Shown here in pieces: positions 1-6,429 of a DNA stretch of 8,131 nucleotides. Every line of letters starts with the position of its first letter. The stretch's first letter is position 1. Under the pieces are notes generated by a model. The model had not been told where the DNA came from. It saw only the letters and a list, made by a program, of their open reading frames with translations, and ran no database searches. Position numbers and translations under genes: made by a program. Origin of the DNA: CAXXOK01 sp035353235 (lineage in GTDB: Bacteria; Bacillota; Clostridia; Christensenellales; Aristaeellaceae); NCBI GenBank assembly GCA_035353235.1, contig DAOPZG010000119.1, forward strand, positions 1 to 8,131, in the 5' to 3' direction.

Positions 1-422
1 TTTATCCCCTCCCGCTCCTGGCGTTTTTCGGCGTGTTTCTCCTCTCCGTCTGTATCGGTATCCTGAGCGCGATAGGGAGTAAACAGATAAACAGGAACAG
101 GCTTCTTCGCATACTGGCACGGGTTGCAGCCAAACTCGCGGTGAAAGGCACGCCGATACCCATCCACACTGCCAAACCCGCAGCGAAACGCCGCATCCGT
201 TACCGTAATGCTTTCGTCCCGCAGTTGAAGCGCGGATCGCGCCAGCCTGAAGCGACGGATATACTCCCATGGCGTTCGCCCAAGGCATTGCGTAAACAGG
301 CGATAAGCGTGCCAGGGAGAATAATGCGATGCGTTCGCCAGGTCCGCAGGCGTTATCGTATCATACAGATGCTCGTCAATATACTCCTGCATCTGCCGTA
401 CAGCATCCACCTGTTCCTTCAT
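1..422 (-). CDS. AraC-family transcriptional regulator, N-terminal part (cut by window edge)
   Basis: The reading frame starts at an ATG whose first base is 422 and stays open for 140 codons to the left edge, so the 3' end is missing. An AGGAGG-type ribosome binding site (about 433-440) precedes it. The visible part begins MKEQVDAVRQMQEYIDEHL and holds both helix-turn-helix units of an AraC/XylS DNA-binding domain: the first at about residues 24-48, the second at about 72-97, with the family signature GFGSVDGYRRAF around 82-93. The domain is at the N terminus, as in SoxS/Rob-type members. After residue 108 comes VPVYLFTPY and a charged, probably linker, stretch rich in D, E, K and R. Clostridial proteins with this start usually continue into a GyrI-like small-molecule-binding domain; that part would lie outside the window, so it is inference. 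It is divergent from the GntR/ABC operon. The ligand and target genes are unknown. Confidence 0.88.
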   Translation of the reverse strand, partial: MKEQVDAVRQMQEYIDEHLYDTITPADLANASHYSPWHAYRLFTQCLGRTPWEYIRRFRLARSALQLRDESITVTDAAFRCGFGSVDGYRRAFHREFGCNPCQYAKKPVPVYLFTPYRAQDTDTDGEEKHAEKRQEREGI

Positions 423-588
423 CTTATCGTTTCTCCTCCTTTCGCCTGTTCAGGATACGCCTGAGCGGGCTTTTGACGCTCGACTTTTTTTGCTGAACTT
501 CCCGCCAGCTTCATCCGGGGTATGGCCCTTCCCACGGGTCACAGGTTTCTGTCATTTCATGTTTTCATTGTAAACAGCAAAAAAACCC

Positions 589-616
589 TTGACAAGAGGC
601 AAAAATGATTTATAAT
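589..616 (+). promoter_or_regulatory. Sigma-A-type promoter of the GntR/ABC operon
   Basis: A perfect -35 box TTGACA (589-594) and a perfect -10 box TATAAT (611-616) are separated by 16 bases, in an A/T-rich stretch just upstream of the GntR gene. Transcription would start near 622-624, inside the inverted repeat at 622-642. This is the clearest promoter in the window. Confidence 0.85.
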
Positions 617-621
617 TTAAG

Positions 622-642
622 CGTACTATAACACATGGTACG
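622..642. promoter_or_regulatory. Probable GntR (YtrA-type) operator
   Basis: The arms CGTAC (622-626) and GTACG (638-642) are perfect inverted repeats. With one mismatch they extend to 8 bp, CGTACTAT against ATGGTACG, leaving a 5-base centre. The site begins 6 bases after the -10 box, so it covers the expected transcription start, where a bound repressor would block RNA polymerase. YtrA-subfamily GntR proteins bind inverted repeats at their own promoters, and the next gene is such a regulator. The link between this site and that protein is inference. Confidence 0.65.
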
Positions 643-648
643 TTCAAG

Positions 649-654
649 AAAGGA
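649..654 (+). promoter_or_regulatory. Ribosome binding site deciding the GntR start
   Basis: AAAGGA ends 8 bases before the ATG at 663. An in-frame TTG at 657 would give two more residues, but it lies only 2 bases from this site, too close for initiation. The ATG is therefore the preferred start. Confidence 0.75.
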
Positions 655-662
655 TATTGCCC

Positions 663-1127
663 ATGTTTCAGATCGATCGTTTTGGAAGGCAACCTATTTA
701 CGAGCAGATCATCGAACAGGTGGAGCAGCTCGTTGCCTCCGGCGCGCTCCGCCCCAACGATCAGCTCCCCAGCGTGCGAACCCTCAGCCAAACACTGTCG
801 GCTAACCCGAACACGCTGCAGAAAGCTTATGCGGAATTAGAACGCCGCGGCATTACCACTGGCGTACCTGGCAGCGGGCGATACATCAGCCGGGATGCTC
901 CCCGTCTGGTAAGCGAAGGGATGCAGGCGCTTCTGACCGACGTTTCCACGTTGTGTGAGAAGCTGCATATCGCGGGCGTTCCCAAACAAAAGGTTCTGGA
1001 TACGGTGGACTCCGCATACGCCGTACCGTTGCATTCGGCGGAGAAAAGCCCCGGCGCAAGCCAGGCACATGAAATGGCGAATGACGATGCGCAGCAAGCC
1101 GCATCCGGAAAGGACGTAGAACTGTGA
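663..1127 (+). CDS. GntR-family transcriptional repressor, YtrA subfamily
   Basis: This 154-residue protein is a likely DNA-binding repressor of the operon it heads. The winged helix domain fills about residues 8-78: PIYEQIIEQVEQLVASGAL is the typical first helix region, PSVRTLSQTLSANPNTLQKAY (36-56) the helix-turn-helix, and ELERRGITTGVPGSGRYI the wing. A short helical segment (about 79-120) follows, as expected for the YtrA subfamily, which lacks the large ligand domain of FadR/HutC types. The last 30 or so residues are an Ala/Ser/Asp-rich tail that makes it longer than the usual 120-130 residues. The stop overlaps the start of the ABC ATPase gene by 4 bases. In Bacillus subtilis, YtrA represses ABC transporter genes induced by lipid II-binding antibiotics. 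A similar cell-envelope stress role here is inference from the shared architecture, and the inducer is unknown. Confidence 0.93.
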   Translation: MFQIDRFGRQPIYEQIIEQVEQLVASGALRPNDQLPSVRTLSQTLSANPNTLQKAYAELERRGITTGVPGSGRYISRDAPRLVSEGMQALLTDVSTLCEKLHIAGVPKQKVLDTVDSAYAVPLHSAEKSPGASQAHEMANDDAQQAASGKDVEL

Positions 1128-2035
1128 TTATTGCCAACAATCTGACCAAACGGTTCTCGGGCGTTGTCGCGTTGGATAACCTGAGCTGCCATATTCAGGA
1201 TGGATGCGTGTACGGCTTGGTCGGCGCAAACGGCGCGGGAAAATCCACCTTCCTCAGACTCGCAAGCGGCGTTTATCGTCCGGATGCGGGCTCAATCAAA
1301 TTCAACAACGAAGATATCTATGAAAACATCGGGGTGAAGAAGCGTTTCGTTTTCGTCTCCGACGATTTCTGGGCGCTTCCGCAAAGCTCCATGCGCCGTA
1401 TGGCGGATCTGTACGCAAGCACCTATGACAGCTTCGATTTCAAACGCTTCACGGCCTTATCCAAAGAGTTTGGTTTACCCACCGACCGTACATTATCCAC
1501 CTTCAGCAAAGGCATGCGCCGTCAGGCGGCAACCATACTGGCGCTCTCCTCCTGCGCTGAGTATCTTTTCTTCGATGAAACGTTCGACGGGCTGGACCCT
1601 GTCATGCGCGGGCTTGTCAAGCAGAAGCTGTACGCCGAGGTTTTCGACCGTGGCGCCACGGTTATCATCACCAGCCACTCCCTGCGTGAACTGGAAGACA
1701 CCTGCGACCAGCTGGCCCTGCTTTACAAAGGCGGTATCGTGCTGGAAAGCGACGTCGGCGACCTGAAAACCTCACTGTTTAAGTTGCAGGTCGCATTCGC
1801 GGAAGAATACGACCAAAGCGTTTTCGAAGGGTTAAACGTACTTGCGCAAACGCGCCAGGGCAGCGTTTCCACGCTGATTGTACGCGGCGACAAGGAAAAG
1901 AGCCGCGCACTGCTCACCACGAAAAACCCGCTGTTGCTGGAAGCCCTCCCTGTTACGCTGGAAGAGGTATTCATCTACGAAATGGAAGCGCTCGGGTATG
2001 CGTTTGATACCGCCGAAGGAGGAAACAAGGCATGA
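1124..2035 (+). CDS. ABC transporter ATP-binding protein (YtrB-like)
   Basis: This 303-residue protein is a cytoplasmic ATPase that would power the permease encoded next to it. The start is a GTG that overlaps the GntR stop (GTGA). The Walker A motif GANGAGKST is at 34-42, the signature motif is FSKGM (127-131) in place of LSGGQ, Walker B is YLFFDE (147-152) with catalytic Glu152, the D-loop is GLDP (156-159), and the switch histidine is H185. All catalytic residues are present. The Q-loop position reads VSDD (78-81) without a glutamine, which is common in YtrB-like exporter ATPases. The C-terminal 90 residues form an accessory domain ending in the LEEVFIYEMEALGY segment typical of this group. 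The gene overlaps the permease gene by 4 bases (ATGA), implying translational coupling and a complex of the two products. Substrate and transport direction cannot be read from sequence; export is more likely because no binding protein gene is nearby. Confidence 0.95.
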   Translation: MIIANNLTKRFSGVVALDNLSCHIQDGCVYGLVGANGAGKSTFLRLASGVYRPDAGSIKFNNEDIYENIGVKKRFVFVSDDFWALPQSSMRRMADLYASTYDSFDFKRFTALSKEFGLPTDRTLSTFSKGMRRQAATILALSSCAEYLFFDETFDGLDPVMRGLVKQKLYAEVFDRGATVIITSHSLRELEDTCDQLALLYKGGIVLESDVGDLKTSLFKLQVAFAEEYDQSVFEGLNVLAQTRQGSVSTLIVRGDKEKSRALLTTKNPLLLEALPVTLEEVFIYEMEALGYAFDTAEGGNKA

Positions 2036-4143
2036 AAATGTATCGGGAAATGATGCGGAAGCTTGCGCCCATCGGCATTCCGCTGGCGCTCGCGACACTT
2101 CTGTATACGTTGATTACAAACGGCCAAGCCTGTCTGGGAGCTGCCCGGCTGCAGACGGCCACCAGCGCGATTGGCTTAACACCGGTATTGGTTTATTATG
2201 CGTTCTCTGCGGTTCTCTTCGCGTTCTACGGTTTCTCCTTCCTGTTCAAACGCTCCTCCAGCGACCTGTACCACAGCATGCCCATCTCCCGGCTGGACTT
2301 GTATTTGTCGGTCACGCTGGCAACCATAACCTGGATGGGCGGCACCATCGTACTGAACGTATTGCTGACACTGGGGTTATATCTGGTTGGCGGATGCCCC
2401 TTCGTGCCTGTTTACATTCCGATGAGCATCCTGTTCTATTTCATCGCTTCCATGTTGATTTACGCGGCGGCGGCTATTGGATGTGCCCTCTCCGGCACCT
2501 ACTTCATGGCGCTTGCCTCCACGGGGATTGTGTTGTTCCTGCCGCGCTTTATCCAGTTTATTCTTGCGCGCGGTCTGATTCTGCAAATTCCCATCATTGG
2601 ATGGCTGGACCTGAGTGCCTGGCTGGATCCGTCCACCAATATCGCAACCGGGCTGGTTGTGATGCAGACACGCAATGTGTTTATCCCGCAAATCATTAAC
2701 ATGCACAACATCCTGTATTCGTTGATCCCGATGTTTGTGGAGCTTGTGCTTGCAGCCTGGCTGTTCATCCGCCGTCCGAGCGAAACCGCGGATCACGGAA
2801 CCGCCAGCAAGGGCTGGTCCCTTGCCGTATCGGTACTGCTTGCTTTCACGGTCTTAATGTTGCTTAACCTGAATAAAAGCCCCTTCACCTCCATGTTTGA
2901 CGCCGCTCTGATTGCCGTAGCGTTGCTGGTGTTTGTCCTGTGCCAGTTCATCACTCTGCACAGTATTAAAACAGTGCTCAAATCTCTGCCGTATTTTCTG
3001 GTTTCCGTTGCACTGGCCGTTGGCGGATATTTCTGCATCAACAGCATGGTGAACGAAGCACTGGTTTACACCCCGAAACCCGCCGAAATCGCCTCGGTTT
3101 CCTTCCGCGGTCACGATACGGTGCAGGGCGGAAACGAGTATACTTCCCTGCTGCTTGAAAAAATCCATTTCACCAATGACAGCCTGAAAAAGTATGTCGC
3201 CGAAAATTTGTCCTCCGCCGTGGACCAGATCAAGGCTGACCGTGAGAAAAACTACACCTATACGGATTCGAACTACAGCCAGTATACGGTAATTGAGCCT
3301 GTCTCTATTACAATGCAAAATGGCCGCACCTACCGCCGTACCATCGAATTCTCCAGCATGGACACGCTGAACGAACTGCGCGGTGAGAATGCCGAGTTCC
3401 AGACAGCCATCCATTCCTTGCCCCCCGTGAGCAGCATTCAGTACATGCGCGCCAACAACCTGTTTAAGAAAGACGAGCTTAACCAGCTCTGGAATGCCTA
3501 TACGACGGAAGCGGCGGCGGTCAACGTCGTTCCGAACGATTATTATCTGGATCACAAGACAGTCATCAGCGATTACGGCTTCTCCGTTACCCGCGGAGAC
3601 GCACAGCAGGCGGAAAACATCTACGTCACCGGTTATATCGGTAACGATCGCTACAGTATGCAGGTTCCGATCCGGCTGGAAACGCCTAAAACTGTCTCGC
3701 TGATGATGCAGATGTACAACAGCTATGCTAAAAAGGGAAGCCTGACCAAGCTGCAGGAGTCGGTCAAGCATATGCTCTCCCCGCTGGTATTGGAGAGCGA
3801 CAGCCTGTCGATTTCGATGGATTGTTTCAATGTCAAGGTAGATTCCGGAAAGCCTGTGTATCTGAACTCCAACGTTTACCTGAGTGCATATCGCAACAAG
3901 GACGACCAGTATAGCCTCAAATCGAACGAGTTTGCCCAGGCGGCATCGGAAATTCTGGCGCGTGGCACACCTACGGACGATTGCTCGGGCATGTTTGTTG
4001 GGCTGAGCTGGAGCGATTACGACAGCAGTAACCGCCTGTCGACAGACTACCCCGCCCTGTACCTGAGCTTTACGCCGGAGGATGAGGCAGCGTTGACCAC
4101 CCTGTTCTCGAACTGGCAGATCACAAGTATGAACGGATATTGA
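2032..4143 (+). CDS. ABC transporter permease with large C-terminal extracytoplasmic domain
   Basis: This 703-residue integral membrane protein is the likely partner of the preceding ATPase. About nine membrane segments can be seen, near residues 12-30, 51-72, 93-119, 129-152, 156-178, 226-246, 262-280, 288-309 and 319-339. The motif DLYHSMPISR (78-87), in the first cytoplasmic loop, is typical of clostridial permeases paired with YtrA-type regulators. With a basic N terminus inside and nine spans, residues 341-703 would lie outside the membrane. This region is soluble in character, rich in Tyr, Asn, Asp and Ser, and has no second cluster of membrane spans. I think it may match a family named DUF6449, but I cannot confirm that here. 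The gene starts at the ATG overlapping the ATPase stop and ends 18 bases before a strong terminator, so it closes the operon. The function of the outer domain is unknown; it may sense or bind an envelope-active compound (inference). Confidence 0.88.
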   Translation: MKMYREMMRKLAPIGIPLALATLLYTLITNGQACLGAARLQTATSAIGLTPVLVYYAFSAVLFAFYGFSFLFKRSSSDLYHSMPISRLDLYLSVTLATITWMGGTIVLNVLLTLGLYLVGGCPFVPVYIPMSILFYFIASMLIYAAAAIGCALSGTYFMALASTGIVLFLPRFIQFILARGLILQIPIIGWLDLSAWLDPSTNIATGLVVMQTRNVFIPQIINMHNILYSLIPMFVELVLAAWLFIRRPSETADHGTASKGWSLAVSVLLAFTVLMLLNLNKSPFTSMFDAALIAVALLVFVLCQFITLHSIKTVLKSLPYFLVSVALAVGGYFCINSMVNEALVYTPKPAEIASVSFRGHDTVQGGNEYTSLLLEKIHFTNDSLKKYVAENLSSAVDQIKADREKNYTYTDSNYSQYTVIEPVSITMQNGRTYRRTIEFSSMDTLNELRGENAEFQTAIHSLPPVSSIQYMRANNLFKKDELNQLWNAYTTEAAAVNVVPNDYYLDHKTVISDYGFSVTRGDAQQAENIYVTGYIGNDRYSMQVPIRLETPKTVSLMMQMYNSYAKKGSLTKLQESVKHMLSPLVLESDSLSISMDCFNVKVDSGKPVYLNSNVYLSAYRNKDDQYSLKSNEFAQAASEILARGTPTDDCSGMFVGLSWSDYDSSNRLSTDYPALYLSFTPEDEAALTTLFSNWQITSMNGY

Positions 4144-4161
4144 TCCCCGCAATGTTCATCA

Positions 4162-4196
4162 GAAAAGACCCGACTACGTCGGGTCTTTTCTTTTCC
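4162..4196 (+). terminator. Intrinsic terminator between convergent genes
   Basis: A perfect 13-bp stem (4162-4174 with 4178-4190) closes on the 3-base loop TAC and runs into TTTTCCTT. The core GACCCGAC/GTCGGGTC is flanked by AAAA on the left and TTTT on the right. The same hairpin can therefore work on the minus strand too, for the leftward tspO-like transcript that ends at 4254. It sits 18 bases after the permease stop. Confidence 0.92.
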
Positions 4197-4253
4197 TTAC
4201 GAAGGTTCTGCGCTTACGATTCAATCGGCGGGGATTCCTCATTCCCTCCGCTT

Positions 4254-5069
4254 TCAGGGTTTGATATCACACGCCGAAACTTTGCGCATATGCACAGCCG
4301 TCACCACCAGCATTGCCAGAAGAGAAGCCATCGAAATGATCGTGGTCACAATAATCAGCCTGTACTGACCGCCAAAGCCGCTTGCGGACAGGTGCCTTAC
4401 CAGTATCGCCGTATATGCCCACAATACCGTCAATCCATACGCTACGCTGCGGATCCGGTACATCGTAACGCAGGCGATCGCCAAGCCCACCAGCAATACC
4501 GCGACCATCCATACGCTGGGTGAGAGGCCGAAACCATTCCATCCACTGCCCGCCAGCCAGGCGGTAATGTTGGCAATCGTAGCTACGGTAATCCAGCCGA
4601 AGTACAGGCCGAACGGAATGCGCAGCGCCAGCTCCTCCCGGGGGGAACAGTGCGGCTGTCGGAGCGTCCAGCCAATCCGGATCAGGCTGAGCAGCAACAA
4701 CAGCATGATCAGCACCGAGAGAAGCAGCTGCTCGTAATGCCATGCGAAAATCCAGGACATATTCAACACCGAGGAAATGATAAACCACTTACCGACTTCT
4801 TCCACCATCTCCTGCCGGGCCGGGTCGGTTTCGCCTCTGGCGGGGAGCAGCTGGAAAACCACATATACAGCCAGCATCAGGTAGATGAGACCCCAAATGC
4901 TGAACGCATAAGCGGCTGGGGTAAAGAGTGAATCATACCGGGCGGAAATCACGCCAGTATTCATCCCGTTAATCGGTAAAATGTTCGCCAGAGCGTTCAC
5001 TGTAATCATGCCAAGAAAACTGATCAGAATACCGATTTTGATCCAATTTTTCCGAACTGTAACCTCCAT
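4254..5069 (-). CDS. TspO/MBR-like tryptophan-rich sensory membrane protein (extended)
   Basis: This 271-residue protein has about eight predicted membrane spans, near residues 10-30, 53-75, 95-111, 114-133, 151-173, 184-204, 208-225 and 236-260. The first five fit the TspO/MBR core: FTPAAYAFSIWGLIYLMLA (49-67) resembles the first-to-second segment, LNMSWIFAW (102-110) the third, and PFGLYFGWITVATIANITAW (152-171) the last core helix with its conserved W and N. Three further helices follow, so it is about 100 residues longer than classical TspO (near 160 residues). TspO proteins bind porphyrins and related ligands and act in stress and tetrapyrrole metabolism; whether this one does is inference. 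The start is supported by AGGAAGGTG (5075-5083) 5 bases upstream of the ATG. It lies 60 bases after ldhA in the same direction, with no clear terminator or promoter between them, so co-transcription is possible. The bidirectional hairpin at 4162-4190 probably ends its transcript. Confidence 0.82.
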   Translation of the reverse strand: MEVTVRKNWIKIGILISFLGMITVNALANILPINGMNTGVISARYDSLFTPAAYAFSIWGLIYLMLAVYVVFQLLPARGETDPARQEMVEEVGKWFIISSVLNMSWIFAWHYEQLLLSVLIMLLLLLSLIRIGWTLRQPHCSPREELALRIPFGLYFGWITVATIANITAWLAGSGWNGFGLSPSVWMVAVLLVGLAIACVTMYRIRSVAYGLTVLWAYTAILVRHLSASGFGGQYRLIIVTTIISMASLLAMLVVTAVHMRKVSACDIKP

Positions 5070-5129
5070 ACGTACACCTTCCTGCCTTTGTCGATTGGTT
5101 TAAAACATGTTGAATGTAACGGGAGCAGG

Positions 5130-6167
5130 TCAGAAACAGCGCTGTTTACGGTTCTTGCGGCAGTTCTCCACCACCTTTCCCAACTCACACTGGTAACACA
5201 CCTCATTGGTCAGGTTTTTTCCATCAAAGAACTCGTCCAGATTATCCAGCGTCGCCTGCGCGATATTCTGCAGGGCTTCCTCCGTTAAAAACGCCTGATG
5301 GGACGTTAGCACTACGTTGGGACGCGATACAAGCAGGGCCAGCACATCGTCGCGGATGATATTGCCCGAGTTGTCTTCAAAAAACAGCTCCGCTTCTTCT
5401 TCGTATACATCCAACCCCGCGCCGCGTACCTTGCCGCTGTTCAGCGCGTTCAGCAGTGCTTCCGTATCAATCAGCGCACCCCGGGAAGTGTTAACGATAA
5501 ACACACCGTTTTTCATTTTCGCAAAAGCTTCTGCGTTTAAAAGGTGCCGGGTCTGCTCCGTCAACGGGCAGTGCAGCGAAATCACGTCGCTTTGCGCAAA
5601 CAGCTCATCAAGCGTGACATAATGGATGTCGGAATCCTTGGCGGGGAAAGCGTCGTATGCAATCACATTCATCCCGAAGCCCCTGCAAATGTCGATAAAC
5701 GCGCGTCCGATTTTACCGGTCCCGATCACACCGACGGTTTTCCCATACAGGTCAACTCCGGTCAGCCCCACGATGCTGAAGTTAAAATCCCGCGTGCGGT
5801 TATAGGCGCGATGGAGTTTCCGGTTCACCGTCAGAAGTAAGCCCATAGCGTGTTCTGCCACCGCATGCGGCGAGTAAGCCGGAACACGCACCACATTGAT
5901 TTTACCGAAGGCCGCTTTGAAATCCACATTGCTGTACCCGGCGCTGCGCATGGCAATCACCCGGATGCCCATCGCATACAGTTTATCAATAACCTCAGCG
6001 TTCACGGTATCGTTCACGAAAGCGCATACGGCGTCTGCTCCCGCCGCCAGCTGCACGGTCTCCGGGGTCAGTTTGCTCTCCAGATATTGTATTTCATAAT
6101 GTTGATTCGCTTTATCAAACCATTCCCGATCATACGGTTTGGTATCAAAAAACGCAACTTTTTTCAT
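5130..6167 (-). CDS. ldhA: D-lactate dehydrogenase (NAD-dependent, D-2-hydroxyacid dehydrogenase family)
   Basis: This 345-residue cytoplasmic enzyme should interconvert pyruvate and D-lactate with NADH/NAD, regenerating NAD in fermentation. The catalytic domain at the N terminus starts MKKVAFFDTKPYDREWF. The NAD-binding fold has GTGKIG at 149-154 and the ribose-binding acid D172. The catalytic triad is visible as R229 (NTSRGALID), E258 (GLDVYEEE) and H290 (LTSHQAFLT). The stretch ELFFEDNSGNIIRDDV is characteristic of LdhA rather than of formate or phosphoglycerate dehydrogenases. Related enzymes reduce other 2-oxoacids such as 2-oxoisocaproate or phenylpyruvate, so substrate range is not certain. 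The protein is about 15 residues longer than E. coli LdhA (329) and ends with a Cys-rich, basic tail: C324, C327, C336, C344. An AAGGGA ribosome binding site lies 6 bases before the ATG. The long upstream gap suggests that this gene has its own regulated promoter. Confidence 0.92.
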   Translation of the reverse strand: MKKVAFFDTKPYDREWFDKANQHYEIQYLESKLTPETVQLAAGADAVCAFVNDTVNAEVIDKLYAMGIRVIAMRSAGYSNVDFKAAFGKINVVRVPAYSPHAVAEHAMGLLLTVNRKLHRAYNRTRDFNFSIVGLTGVDLYGKTVGVIGTGKIGRAFIDICRGFGMNVIAYDAFPAKDSDIHYVTLDELFAQSDVISLHCPLTEQTRHLLNAEAFAKMKNGVFIVNTSRGALIDTEALLNALNSGKVRGAGLDVYEEEAELFFEDNSGNIIRDDVLALLVSRPNVVLTSHQAFLTEEALQNIAQATLDNLDEFFDGKNLTNEVCYQCELGKVVENCRKNRKQRCF

Positions 6168-6190
6168 GATTAATCCCTTTCTTCTTTCCT

Positions 6191-6206
6191 GCGCTGTAAC
6201 CAGCGC
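6191..6206 (-). other. Short GC-rich hairpin just upstream of the ldhA ribosome binding site
   Basis: GCGCTG (6191-6196) and CAGCGC (6201-6206) form a perfect 6-bp stem with a 4-base loop, about 12 bases upstream of the ribosome binding site of ldhA in the transcript. It could influence translation or RNA stability, but a stem this short also arises by chance. Confidence 0.3.
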
Positions 6207-6230
6207 GGACGTCGGCAGACGGTTATCCCC

Positions 6231-6257
6231 GGAAGCCCTTGTAATGCTTCGGCTTCC
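6231..6257 (-). other. Hairpin in the ldhA leader
   Basis: GGAAGCC (6231-6237) and GGCTTCC (6251-6257) form a perfect 7-bp stem with a 13-base loop. It lies 63-90 bases before the ldhA start and would be in its 5' leader. No U-tract follows, so it is not a standard terminator. A function is not shown. Confidence 0.35.
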
Positions 6258-6381
6258 ATCTGTATCATACCCTTACAAACGCTTCCCGAACCGAAAGTAC
6301 GTATGAAATTCGATACAAATAAGAAATTTATATTTTACCATTTCTCCACACATGCCAACGACTCCTTTTTTAGTATCAGGA

Positions 6382-6429
6382 AGGATGGAAAACCCATCCT
6401 ATTCGGTCGGGTCTCCATCCTGTTCGATC
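6382..6429. repeat. Two-copy 15-bp direct repeat (21-bp period) plus inverted half copy
   Basis: CCATCCTATTCGGTC (6394-6408) and CCATCCTGTTCGATC (6415-6429) match at 13 of 15 bases and start 21 bases apart, two turns of the helix. AGGATGG (6382-6388) is an exact inverted copy of the first seven bases, 5 bases before the first unit, so a 7-bp stem with a 5-base loop can also form. No T-run follows on either strand, so it is not a terminator. The spacing suits a tandem protein-binding site upstream of ldhA. Confidence 0.6.

Noticed and set aside
463..491. GAGCG...CGCTC stem followed by TTTTTTT, terminator-like on the + strand upstream of the GntR gene
   Set aside because: The stem is only 5 bp with a 9-base loop, and no + strand gene lies before it to terminate, since the AraC gene runs the other way. 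Chance is the simpler explanation.
1124..2035. Missing Q-loop glutamine and altered signature motif (FSKGM) in the ABC ATPase as a sign of inactivity
   Set aside because: Walker A, Walker B with its glutamate, the D-loop and the switch histidine are intact, and YtrB-like ATPases commonly vary at both places. It is most likely active.
2854..4152. Long open frame on the minus strand across the permease gene
   Set aside because: It has no recognisable family features, lies fully antisense to a well-supported gene with coupled starts, and reads like a shadow of GC-biased codons.
6301..6320. Rex-type redox operator upstream of ldhA
   Set aside because: The palindrome here reads GTAT..AATT..ATAC and lacks the TTGT...ACAA ends expected of Rex sites.
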